64,000 nucleotides of DNA from Vibrio agarivorans (GTDB taxonomy: Bacteria; Pseudomonadota; Gammaproteobacteria; Enterobacterales; Vibrionaceae). The position numbers were made by a program, and so were the translations under genes. Position 1 is the first letter of the stretch. Every line of letters begins with the position of its first letter. Below, piece by piece: positions 56,363-64,000 of this stretch. The notes beneath the pieces were generated by a model. The model was not told the DNA's origin. It did not search any database and saw only the letters and a program-made list of their open reading frames with translations. The stretch covers positions 186,001-250,000 of the forward strand of contig NZ_JAUFQF010000004.1 in assembly GCF_030409635.1 (NCBI RefSeq). The letters are read 5' to 3'.

Positions 56363-56797
56363 ATGGAAATGATTCAAAAAGAAATGTGTAACAACAGAGT
56401 AAAGCGACATCGGGGCATGACATTGATCGAAATATTGATTGCCGTTGTGATCATTGCCGTGCTTACGAGTATTGCTTATCCGAGCTATACCCAACATGTT
56501 ACTCAGTCGCACCGACAAAGTGCCAAAGCGGATATGTTGAAAATTCAGTTACTTTTAGAAAAAGGTTATACGTCTGGCTATAGCACTAATGAAGTGCTAT
56601 CGGGAGGCTTGTGCTTAGTCTGCGATACAGACAGTCAGCGCTATGATATCGATATCACTATTTCTGGCTCTCAATACAGCATTAGCGCAACGCCACTGGC
56701 AACAAGGGGGCAAAACAAAGATAAGTGTAATGGGAGCCGTTATTCAGAGCTAACACTCAACCAAGCTGGTCAAGCTGAGCCCTCTGAGTGTTGGTAA
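56363..56797 (+). CDS. PilE-like minor type IV prepilin
   Basis: 144 residues in the longest form. The cleavage site is HRG before MTLIEILIAVVIIAVLTSIAYPSYTQHV, with Glu5; four C-terminal-half cysteines (CLVC, KCNG, ECW) suggest disulfides. The leader length is unclear because ATGs at residues 1, 3 and 8 all lack a strong SD. It is divergent from fimT with a short gap, which should hold both promoters. Likely part of the same pilus as the four minus-strand genes. Confidence 0.78.
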   Translation: MEMIQKEMCNNRVKRHRGMTLIEILIAVVIIAVLTSIAYPSYTQHVTQSHRQSAKADMLKIQLLLEKGYTSGYSTNEVLSGGLCLVCDTDSQRYDIDITISGSQYSISATPLATRGQNKDKCNGSRYSELTLNQAGQAEPSECW

Positions 56798-56811
56798 CAA
56801 TAAAGAAAGGG

Positions 56812-56838
56812 AAAAATTGGGCTGAGAGTTCAGCCCAA
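56812..56838. terminator. Terminator of nqrM (shared with pilE)
   Basis: Stem TTGGGCTGA/TCAGCCCAA with a short loop; on the minus strand TTTTT follows. Confidence 0.8.
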
Positions 56839-56844
56839 AACAAT

Positions 56845-57078
56845 TTATGCGATGCGGTCTTTATCCCACGCCGCGAGCTTTTCTGCTCGAGCCGCTTCAC
56901 GCGCTTCACGTTTTTTACGCGCATCACAAGGCTCAGGGCAGTTACACACTTTATCAATGCCTACTGCGCCTAGACCGCCACAGCTGCCTTTAACCACTTT
57001 TTTCTGGAAGATGTAACCTACTGCCATTGCTGCAATGACCGCTAAGAAAACACCAAATGTAATTAAAAATGTGCTCAT
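56845..57078 (-). CDS. nqrM: Na+-NQR maturation protein NqrM
   Basis: 77 residues. One membrane segment (about 3-23) then a Cys-rich part: Cys33 in GSCGGLGAVG, and Cys45, 47, 51 in CNCPEPC. NqrM is needed for assembly of the Na+-NQR, probably iron delivery to the cysteine site between NqrD and NqrE; Cys33 is essential in the V. cholerae protein as I recall. AGAGGTAAGC precedes ATG. It follows apbE by 8 bp. Confidence 0.93.
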   Translation of the reverse strand: MSTFLITFGVFLAVIAAMAVGYIFQKKVVKGSCGGLGAVGIDKVCNCPEPCDARKKREAREAARAEKLAAWDKDRIA

Positions 57079-57086
57079 GCTTACCT

Positions 57087-58088
57087 CTAATTCTGATATT
57101 GCTTGTAAGCGCTTGATACGCGCTCTACAAACCCATCTTCTGTCTTAATTATCATCATTGCTGGAATATTTTCCAGCTCGGCAACGGCCATACCCGCTTC
57201 TTCACCCATCACCATAAGACCTGTGGCTAAGCCATCAGCAGTCATTGAAGAAGCATCAATCACCGTCACGGAAACCACATAATTATTAATCGGCTTGCCT
57301 GTGTGTGGGTCAATGATGTGTGAATATCTTACGCCATTTCGCTCAAAGTAATTACGGTAGTCGCCAGAGGTGGCCACGGCCATATCACCAGGCTCAATAA
57401 TCTCTTGAATCGAGCGCTCATCCGCTGTCGGCTTTTCTATCGCGATACGCCAAGGGATACTTTCACGGTTCACGCCTTTTAGACGCATCTCACCGCCGAC
57501 TTCGACCATATAGTCGTTAATCCCTAGGTCATTCAGATACTCGGCTAATACGTCCACTCCCCAGCCTTTTGCGATAGTAGAAAGGTCTACATAAAGTTCA
57601 GGAATATCTTTAGTTAACGCATTTCCGTCAATCTTTAAGTGGTGGATACCTGTCATCGCTTTACGTTCAGCCAGCTTCTCATCACTTGGCACTTTATCTC
57701 GGCGTGCTTCTGGGCCAAACCCCCAGAGATTGACCAGAGGCCCTACCGTCACATCGAGTGCGCCTTGAGTTAGACCGTTCAAGCGAATCGCTTCTTTCAC
57801 CACAAGGGCTGTTTGTGGTGATACCTCAAAAGGCTCACTGCTTGTATGCTGATTGAATCGGCTTAGCTCAGAATCCGCTCGATAGGTAGACATTTGATCG
57901 TTCACCTCTTCCAGCAAGCGATCGATTTCTTGTTGTACTGCCTCTGAGGTAGGAAGACCTTCTTGGCTAATGTACTTAATATTGTAACTTGTGCCCATAG
58001 TTGGGCCACTTAAATGCACTTGCTGACGAGGTTGCTCACAACCTACGAGTGCCAACAAGGAAGCTAATGCAACAAGCCAAACTTTCAC
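57087..58088 (-). CDS. apbE: FAD:protein FMN transferase
   Basis: A periplasmic lipoprotein (lipobox LVGC, Cys17) of 333 residues that attaches FMN through phosphoester bonds to Thr residues of NqrB and NqrC. Family segments: GTSYNIKYIS, GALDVTVGPLVNLWGFGP, DLSTIAKGWGVD, YSHIIDPHTGKP. The start is a GTG with AAGGAG 7 nt upstream. It lies after the nqrF terminator and is followed by nqrM. Confidence 0.96.
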   Translation of the reverse strand: MKVWLVALASLLALVGCEQPRQQVHLSGPTMGTSYNIKYISQEGLPTSEAVQQEIDRLLEEVNDQMSTYRADSELSRFNQHTSSEPFEVSPQTALVVKEAIRLNGLTQGALDVTVGPLVNLWGFGPEARRDKVPSDEKLAERKAMTGIHHLKIDGNALTKDIPELYVDLSTIAKGWGVDVLAEYLNDLGINDYMVEVGGEMRLKGVNRESIPWRIAIEKPTADERSIQEIIEPGDMAVATSGDYRNYFERNGVRYSHIIDPHTGKPINNYVVSVTVIDASSMTADGLATGLMVMGEEAGMAVAELENIPAMMIIKTEDGFVERVSSAYKQYQN

Positions 58089-58165
58089 TCATTCACTCCT
58101 TAAATCCAATTTTTAAATATTCATAGTACAGAGCTAAATCGACTCTCTACTATAAACACTCTCTT

Positions 58166-58200
58166 TCAAAAACAATGGCTGACTCTATGAGTCAGCCATT
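58166..58200 (-). terminator. Terminator of nqrABCDEF
   Basis: A perfect 12-bp stem (58189-58200 with 58174-58185), 3-nt loop and GTTTTTG on the minus strand. apbE and nqrM lie beyond it and need read-through or their own promoter. Confidence 0.88.
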
Positions 58201-58248
58201 AGTATCAATACGTTAGCAAAATGCTTGCTAACTTATGTACTTGTGGGA

Positions 58249-59475
58249 TTAGCCACCGAAGTCATCAAGAAGGATATTCTCTTCTTCAACACCAAGGTCT
58301 TTTAGCATGCCGATAACAGCTGCGTTCATCATTGGTGGACCACACATGTAGTATTCACAATCTTCTGGCGCTTCGTGATCACGCAGGTAGTTCTCGTAAA
58401 GCACGTTGTGAATGAAGCCTGTGTAACCATCCCAGTTATCTTCTGGCATTGGATCAGACAGCGCACAGTGCCATACGAAGTTGTCATTTTCAGCTTGTAG
58501 GCCGTCAAAGTCTTCTACGTAGAACATTTCACGTTTAGAGCGAGCACCGTACCAGAAAGACATCTTACGCTTAGAGTGCAGACGTTTTAGCTGATCGAAG
58601 ATATGTGAGCGCATTGGTGCCATACCCGCACCGCCGCCGACAAAGACCATTTCTGCGTCAGTATCTTTCGCGAAGAACTCACCAAATGGACCAGAAATCG
58701 TACACTTATCACCCTCTTTAAGAGACCAGATAAATGAAGACATGATGCCTGGTGGCACATCAGGGTTGTTTGGTGGCGGAGTTGCAATACGCACGTTCAG
58801 CATAATAATGCCGTGCTCTTCTGGGTAGTTAGCCATTGAGTATGCACGGATTGTCTCTTCGTTAACCTTAGACTCGTAACGGAACAAGTTGAACTTATCC
58901 CAGTCTTCACGATATTCCTCAGGTACATCGAAGTCAGCGTATTTAACGTGGTGAGCAGGCGCTTCAATCTGGATGTAACCACCAGCACGGAAAGGTACTG
59001 ATTCACCATCTGGGATTTGAAGTTTAAGCTCTTTGATGAATGTCGCTTTGTTATCGTTAGAGATAACCGTACATTCCCACTTTTTAACACCAAAAATTTC
59101 TTCTGGAAGCTCGATGTCCATGTCAGTTTTCATTGCAACCTGACATGCTAGACGTTCACCCTCGCGCGCTTCACCTTTAGTAATATGGTCAAGCTCGGTT
59201 GGCAGAATGTCACCACCGCCTGATTTTACTTTTACGCGACACTGACCACATGAGCCACCGCCACCACAAGCAGAAGAAACGAATACGCCAGCGCCCGCTA
59301 GAGCGCTCAACAGCTTTCCGCCTGGTTGTGTAACGATCGCCAATGATGGGTCATCGTTCACAGCGATCGTAATGTCACCTGATGGTACGAGCTTAGATTT
59401 AGCGAATAGAATCACTAATACTAGAGCCAGTACGATTAGGGTAAACATCACTACACCAAGAATAATAGTATTCAT
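58249..59475 (-). CDS. nqrF: Na+-translocating NADH:quinone reductase subunit F
   Basis: NADH-oxidising subunit of the respiratory sodium pump. N-terminal membrane anchor (about 3-25), [2Fe-2S] ferredoxin domain with Cys70, Cys76, Cys79 and Cys111, then FAD- and NADH-binding domains ([11 protein letters not shown] for [16 protein letters not shown] for NADH). 408 residues, same as V. cholerae. ATG start. Ends the six-gene nqr operon. Confidence 0.98.
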   Translation of the reverse strand: MNTIILGVVMFTLIVLALVLVILFAKSKLVPSGDITIAVNDDPSLAIVTQPGGKLLSALAGAGVFVSSACGGGGSCGQCRVKVKSGGGDILPTELDHITKGEAREGERLACQVAMKTDMDIELPEEIFGVKKWECTVISNDNKATFIKELKLQIPDGESVPFRAGGYIQIEAPAHHVKYADFDVPEEYREDWDKFNLFRYESKVNEETIRAYSMANYPEEHGIIMLNVRIATPPPNNPDVPPGIMSSFIWSLKEGDKCTISGPFGEFFAKDTDAEMVFVGGGAGMAPMRSHIFDQLKRLHSKRKMSFWYGARSKREMFYVEDFDGLQAENDNFVWHCALSDPMPEDNWDGYTGFIHNVLYENYLRDHEAPEDCEYYMCGPPMMNAAVIGMLKDLGVEEENILLDDFGG

Positions 59476-59508
59476 TGATTATTCCTTAATTGTTACGGTT
59501 TACCCGAA

Positions 59509-60105
59509 TTACAGTTGAACACCAGAGAAAGACATAAAGCCTAACGCCATAAGACCTACTGTGATGAACGTGATACCAAGGCCGCGTAGACCCGGAGGCA
59601 CATCAGAGTACTTCATCTTCTCACGAATACCTGCAAGCGCTACGATTGCTAGCATCCAGCCGATACCAGAACCGAAGCCGTAAACGACTGATTCTGCGAA
59701 GTTGTAGTCGCGCTGTACCATGAAAGATACACCACCGAAGATCGCACAGTTCACCGTGATAAGAGGTAGGAAGATACCCAGCGCGTTATATAGCGGCGGG
59801 AAGAAACGGTCTAACACCATCTCTAGAATCTGTACCAAAGCAGCGATAACACCAATGAACGTAATGAAGTTCAAGAAGCTAAGATCAACACCTTCAACTA
59901 ACACGTTTTCTTTCAACACTAGGTTGTAAAGAAGGTTGTTCACTGGTACTGCGATAGTCAATACAACAACAACCGCGACACCTAGGCCAAATGACGTTTT
60001 TACTTTCTTAGAAACCGCTAGGAATGTACACATACCCAGGAAGAAAGAAAGAGCCAAGTTTTCGATGAAAATCGATTTAACTAATAAGCTAATGTAATGT
60101 TCCAT
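59509..60105 (-). CDS. nqrE: Na+-NQR subunit E
   Basis: 198 residues, six membrane segments in two inverted halves ([18 protein letters not shown] near the start). NqrE and NqrD share a membrane iron site on cysteines (Cys26 and Cys120 in the Vibrio enzyme); here Cys26 and a Cys in [11 protein letters not shown] are present. Gap of 33 bp to nqrF. Confidence 0.97.
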   Translation of the reverse strand: MEHYISLLVKSIFIENLALSFFLGMCTFLAVSKKVKTSFGLGVAVVVVLTIAVPVNNLLYNLVLKENVLVEGVDLSFLNFITFIGVIAALVQILEMVLDRFFPPLYNALGIFLPLITVNCAIFGGVSFMVQRDYNFAESVVYGFGSGIGWMLAIVALAGIREKMKYSDVPPGLRGLGITFITVGLMALGFMSFSGVQL

Positions 60106-60112
60106 AACGTCC

Positions 60113-60745
60113 TTACTCCTTCGCTTCTACTTGTTCAGGCTTGAACACACGGATTGCCCAAATTAGGAAACCGATCAAGAAGAAAGCGGATGGTGCGAGT
60201 AGCATCATACCGTTTGGCTGATACCAACCACCATTGCTCACAAGCGGCAATACTTCCATACCAAATAGCTTGCCTGAACCAAACAGTTCACGGAAGAAGC
60301 CTACTGTGATGAGTACAAAACCGTAACCTAGACCGTTACCAATACCATCAATCAAAGAAGGAATTGGCTCTGACTTCATCGCATATGCCTCTGCACGGCC
60401 CATAACGATACAGTTAGTGATGATAAGACCTACGAATACCGACAACTGCTTAGAGATGTCGTAAAGGTATGCCTTCAACACTTGGTCTACCACGATTACC
60501 AATGAAGCGATGATCGCCATCTGAACGATGATACGCACACTGTTTGGAATGTGGTTACGGATTAGAGAAACAGAGAAGTTAGACAGTGCCGTAACGAAGA
60601 TTACCGCGAGTGTCATTACAAATGCTGTTTCAAGCTTGGTCGTTACTGCCAATGCAGAACATACACCTAGAACCTGAAGCGCAATCGGGTTGTTATCCAA
60701 GATTGGCGAGACTAGGTTTTGTTTCATGTCTTTAGTCGCTGACAT
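60113..60745 (-). CDS. nqrD: Na+-NQR subunit D
   Basis: 210 residues with six membrane segments, homologous to NqrE. The paired cysteines appear in [20 protein letters not shown] and [13 protein letters not shown]. Its start codon overlaps the nqrC stop by one base. Structural role around the iron site and Na+ channel. Confidence 0.97.
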   Translation of the reverse strand: MSATKDMKQNLVSPILDNNPIALQVLGVCSALAVTTKLETAFVMTLAVIFVTALSNFSVSLIRNHIPNSVRIIVQMAIIASLVIVVDQVLKAYLYDISKQLSVFVGLIITNCIVMGRAEAYAMKSEPIPSLIDGIGNGLGYGFVLITVGFFRELFGSGKLFGMEVLPLVSNGGWYQPNGMMLLAPSAFFLIGFLIWAIRVFKPEQVEAKE

Positions 60746-61512
60746 TAGTTCAAGCCTCCATCACGAACTGAGGTAAGGTATGGACCAAAGCCCATGTCAC
60801 CCAACCAGAAGTCGAAAGTGCCCTGAACACCGTTGCCGGTCAGTGTTGCGCCAGATAGGCCGTCAACACCGTGTTCAGAACCGGCTGGTGCGCCGCCTTT
60901 CACGATTTGGATTGCTGGTTTGTGGTTTTCATCAAACAGTTTTTTACCCACAAACTGTGCACGCCATGCTGGGTTCTCAACTTCACCACCAAGTCCAGGT
61001 GTTTCACCTTGCTCGTAGTAAGTGATGCCCGATACTGTGTTACCGTCACTTTCAACAGCAACAAAAGCGTACATCATTGACCAAAGACCGTTACCGTGAA
61101 CAGGAAGGATGACTTTTGAGAAACCATCTTCTGCTTTCACTAGGTAAACCACACCCGTGTTAGCACGGCGTAGGATTTTAGCGTTATCTTCATCTGAAGC
61201 TAAGCGAACTGACGTTGCAGGATCTTTCGCTGCCTTACGTTGGTCGTATGCTTGCGCATCGCCTTCAACGTATTCGCCGGTATCAAAGTTTACCAAGCGA
61301 GGCTCGATGTACTCGGCAAAAAGCTCAGGTACTGAACCCTCAGCTGAGATGCCTGCGACTTCAACAATCTTGCTCTGCTTATCAAGCACAGCGTTGGCTT
61401 GTTGCTTGCTGCGAAGGCCCACTGCTGCCGCTGATACGATGATTGAACAAACTAAGCTAAGTCCGACAACAACGCCCAGCGTCTTTTTAATGCTATCGTT
61501 ATTACTTGCCAT
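60745..61512 (-). CDS. nqrC: Na+-NQR subunit C
   Basis: 255 residues. One N-terminal membrane helix (about 10-33) and a periplasmic FMN domain. The covalent FMN attachment motif SGAT gives Thr223, equivalent to Thr225 of V. cholerae. Overlaps nqrB by 11 bp. Confidence 0.97.
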   Translation of the reverse strand: MASNNDSIKKTLGVVVGLSLVCSIIVSAAAVGLRSKQQANAVLDKQSKIVEVAGISAEGSVPELFAEYIEPRLVNFDTGEYVEGDAQAYDQRKAAKDPATSVRLASDEDNAKILRRANTGVVYLVKAEDGFSKVILPVHGNGLWSMMYAFVAVESDGNTVSGITYYEQGETPGLGGEVENPAWRAQFVGKKLFDENHKPAIQIVKGGAPAGSEHGVDGLSGATLTGNGVQGTFDFWLGDMGFGPYLTSVRDGGLN

Positions 61513-62746
61513 AGCGCGCTAGTCTCCGTTTGATGTTCTTCTCGATTACAACGTGGTCGAACAAAGGTGCAAACAGGTTCGCGAATAGGATAGCCAGCAT
61601 CATACCTTCTGGGTATGCTGGGTTAACCACACGAATCATTACACACATTGCGCCAATCAAGATGCCGTACCACCATTTACCTGTATTAGTAAATGATGCC
61701 GACACTGGGTCAGTCGCCATGAAGAACATACCGAATGCAAAACCACCAAGTACTAGGTGCCAGTGCCAAGGCATGCTGAACATTGGGTTAGTGTCTGAAC
61801 CGATGACGTTGAACAGTGTTGAAACTGCAATCATACCAACCATAACACCTGCGATGATGCGCCACGATGCGATTCGCATGTAGACTATCATTGCAGCACC
61901 AATTATCAGCGCTAGCGTCGATACTTCACCGATAGAGCCTGGAATGTTACCAATGAACGCATCCATCCAAGTGATAGGCGCGCCAGTAACTACATTCATA
62001 AGCTCGCCGTTACCGCCCTGTGCCCACTGGCTTAGTGCTGTTGCACCAGAGAAGCCGTCAGCAGCAGTCCAAACTACGTCACCCGAGATTTGTGCTGGGT
62101 AAGCAAAGAATAGGAATGCACGACCAGCTAAAGCCGGGTTTAGGAAGTTGCGGCCAGTACCACCGAAGATCTCTTTTGCAACAACAACACCAAAGGTAAT
62201 ACCTAGTGCCGCTTGCCAAAGAGGTAGCGTTGGTGGAACGATCAAAGCAAACAAGATTGAAGTCACAAAGAAACCTTCGTTAACTTCGTGCTTACGAACC
62301 ATACAGAACAGTACTTCCCAGAAACCACCAACGATAAATACCGTTGCATAGATAGGTAGGAAGTAGGTTGCACCTAACAGCATCTTACTTGCCCAACCGG
62401 CCTCTGCGGTGAGTGTCCCGCCGAGCATCTCGGTTAGCCAGTAGTGCCAGTTACCTGCAATTACTTGGTTAAGCTGGTCGCCAACATAAAGGTGGTTAAG
62501 CGCAGTAATTGCCTGCCCACCCGCGTTGTACATACCCCAGAACATTGCCGGGAATACAGCGAACCAAACCATGATCATGATGCGTTTTAGGTCAACGCTA
62601 TCACGTACGTGCGAGCTCTTTTTAGTGACAAGACCAGGCGTGTAGAACAGCGTTGCCGCTGCTTCATAGAGAGCAAACCACTTTTCGTGTTTGCCGCCGG
62701 GTTCAAAATGATGCTCGATGTCTTCAAGAAACTTCTTAAGAGCCAT
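61502..62746 (-). CDS. nqrB: Na+-NQR subunit B
   Basis: 414 residues, about ten membrane helices, the main Na+-translocating subunit; it also binds riboflavin and ubiquinone. The FMN attachment site is Thr236 in SGAT, the same position as in V. cholerae. The N-terminal cytosolic part (about 1-55) precedes the first helix. It starts 5 bp after nqrA. Confidence 0.98.
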   Translation of the reverse strand: MALKKFLEDIEHHFEPGGKHEKWFALYEAAATLFYTPGLVTKKSSHVRDSVDLKRIMIMVWFAVFPAMFWGMYNAGGQAITALNHLYVGDQLNQVIAGNWHYWLTEMLGGTLTAEAGWASKMLLGATYFLPIYATVFIVGGFWEVLFCMVRKHEVNEGFFVTSILFALIVPPTLPLWQAALGITFGVVVAKEIFGGTGRNFLNPALAGRAFLFFAYPAQISGDVVWTAADGFSGATALSQWAQGGNGELMNVVTGAPITWMDAFIGNIPGSIGEVSTLALIIGAAMIVYMRIASWRIIAGVMVGMIAVSTLFNVIGSDTNPMFSMPWHWHLVLGGFAFGMFFMATDPVSASFTNTGKWWYGILIGAMCVMIRVVNPAYPEGMMLAILFANLFAPLFDHVVIEKNIKRRLARYGK

Positions 62747-62751
62747 GAGGA

Positions 62752-64000
62752 TTACCCTTCCTTCTCAATCGTGTCTAGGCATTCACGAAGCAGTTGACCG
62801 TACTCGTATTTACCTGGACAAACAAAGGTACACAACGCTAGATCTTCTTCATCTAGTTCAAGTGCACCCAGTGCCTGAGCACTATCGATATCACCTGCAC
62901 ATAGATCACGAAGCAGCAGTGTCGGTTCCATATCTAACGGCATTACGCGTTCGTAGTTACCAATTGGAACCATCGCACGGTCACTACCATTAGTCGTAGT
63001 TGTCATGTTGAACAACTGACCTTTGAATAGGTGACCAAGGAAAGAGCGAGTTACAGAGAACTTGTTCTTACCTGGCATCGCCCAGCCAAACAACTCTTTA
63101 TCACGACCTTCGCGTAATACAGAGATTTGGTTGTGATAACGACCAAGATAAGCGTGAGGACCTGTTGCATGAGTACCTGTTAGTACAGAACCTGAAATCA
63201 CACGTACTTCACCTGGCATCAACTCGTTATCAGTAACATTTTCTAGGCTTGCTCCTAGAGTTGTACGAATCAAACGAGGATTGTTCACAACTGGGCCTGC
63301 AACTGAGATAACGCGGTCGGTGTAGAGTTCACCAGTCAGGAACAACTTACCAAACGCAATCACGTCTTGATAACCAATGTTCCACGCGATATTTTCAGCG
63401 TTAACAGGGTAAAGGAAATGCATGTGAGTCCCTACAAGACCCGCTGGGTGCGGACCTGAGAACACATGTTCTTCAACATTAGATTGACCTGAGCGCGGTA
63501 AACTTGTGCCTTTTTTGCACACATAAACCTTGCCTTCAGTCAGAGCACAAAGAATATCAAGACCAGCAACGAATGCTTCTGGTTGCTCATTGATAATCAA
63601 TTCAGGCTCTGCAGCAAGAGGATTGGTATCCATTGCTGTTACGAAGATAGCTTGGGTAGTTGAGCCTACGGCAGGTACCTTGCTGAACGGTCGAGTACGT
63701 AAAGCGGTCCAAAGACCAGATTCAACCAACTGATTTGAGATCACTTCACGATCCAAACCGGCCAATTGACCTGCTTCAAACTTATCGAACGTCACCTGCT
63801 CGTTGCCTGCCACTTCAATCACTACTGACTGAAGTACACGCTTCGCGCCACGGTTAACCTCGATCACTTTACCGCTTGCTGGTGAAGTAAATTTCACGCC
63901 AGGATTCTTTTTATCTTCAAAAAGAATTTGACCTTTCTTTACTTCATCGCCTACGCGAATATGCATTGTTGGACGCATACCCACGTACTCTTCGCCAAGC
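62752..64000 (-). CDS. nqrA: Na+-NQR subunit A, 5' end outside the window
   Basis: The reading frame runs through the last base of the window; about 30 N-terminal residues are missing compared with the 446-residue Vibrio protein. The visible part begins [20 protein letters not shown] and ends [10 protein letters not shown]. NqrA is the cytosolic ubiquinone-associated subunit with an NqrA-type barrel-sandwich domain at the start and a Rossmann-like core. It is first in nqrABCDEF, so the operon promoter is outside. Confidence 0.97.
   Translation of the reverse strand, partial: LGEEYVGMRPTMHIRVGDEVKKGQILFEDKKNPGVKFTSPASGKVIEVNRGAKRVLQSVVIEVAGNEQVTFDKFEAGQLAGLDREVISNQLVESGLWTALRTRPFSKVPAVGSTTQAIFVTAMDTNPLAAEPELIINEQPEAFVAGLDILCALTEGKVYVCKKGTSLPRSGQSNVEEHVFSGPHPAGLVGTHMHFLYPVNAENIAWNIGYQDVIAFGKLFLTGELYTDRVISVAGPVVNNPRLIRTTLGASLENVTDNELMPGEVRVISGSVLTGTHATGPHAYLGRYHNQISVLREGRDKELFGWAMPGKNKFSVTRSFLGHLFKGQLFNMTTTTNGSDRAMVPIGNYERVMPLDMEPTLLLRDLCAGDIDSAQALGALELDEEDLALCTFVCPGKYEYGQLLRECLDTIEKEG

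Overview
The window looks like the larger chromosome of a Vibrio species (Gammaproteobacteria). The evidence is the sodium-driven polar flagellar motor pair pomAB, the Na+-translocating NADH:quinone reductase operon nqrABCDEF with apbE and nqrM, a GacA/VarA-type site upstream of a CsrB-family RNA, Vibrio-type minor type IV pilin genes, and E. coli-like blocks such as syd/queF/ppnN/xni, gcvA/gcvB/ygdD/rlmM and xseB/ispA/dxs. No tRNA, rRNA, insertion sequence or CRISPR array was seen. Most of the window is core genome.

Layout. 1-8.7 kb: a 5'-truncated M15-like peptidase, gmhB, the metNIQ methionine importer behind an array of MetJ boxes, syd with a DUF2310 gene, queF, and a TPR protein with a degenerate GGDEF-like end. 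8.7-13.5 kb: a soluble diguanylate cyclase behind a sigma-28-like promoter, ppnN, xni, and a lipoprotein/hydrolase pseudogene with an internal deletion. 13.5-18.9 kb: rlmM, ygdD, a hydrolase and gcvA on the minus strand, the divergent GcvB RNA, a repeat-like palindrome, and thiI. 18.9-24 kb: pomAB (sigma-28 promoter) and the isoprenoid operon xseB-ispA-dxs. 24-33.7 kb: truC, yqcC, small conserved genes, a CsrB-type RNA on the minus strand with an 18-bp VarA/UvrY palindrome upstream, yaiI, an AbgT transporter, trmO, proS and yaeP.

33.7-40.6 kb is the main accessory-looking block. A CsgD/VpsT-like regulator stands divergent to six co-oriented genes that encode a chaperone-usher pilus of the spore-coat-U/Csu type: two small subunits, two chaperones, an usher and a two-domain tip-like subunit. 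RNA hairpins flank the likely major pilin gene. 40.7-53.2 kb: small conserved genes, purL with a near-perfect PurR operator, mltF, an untracked 44-residue Arg-rich ORF, tadA, a LysR regulator, the formaldehyde-detoxification pair frmA/frmB, and a second AbgT transporter. 53.4-56.8 kb: minor type IV pilin genes (pilV, an unusually long pilX, pilW, fimT; pilE divergent). 56.8-64 kb: nqrM, apbE and nqrF-A, with nqrA cut by the window edge.

Themes. Regulation of carbon storage and surface life recurs: CsrB RNA, GcvB RNA, a GGDEF enzyme, a degenerate GGDEF protein, a CsgD-like factor, two kinds of pili and the flagellar stator. A link between motility and c-di-GMP is suggested by the shared sigma-28-type promoter motif upstream of pomA and of the diguanylate cyclase gene. 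That link is inference from sequence.
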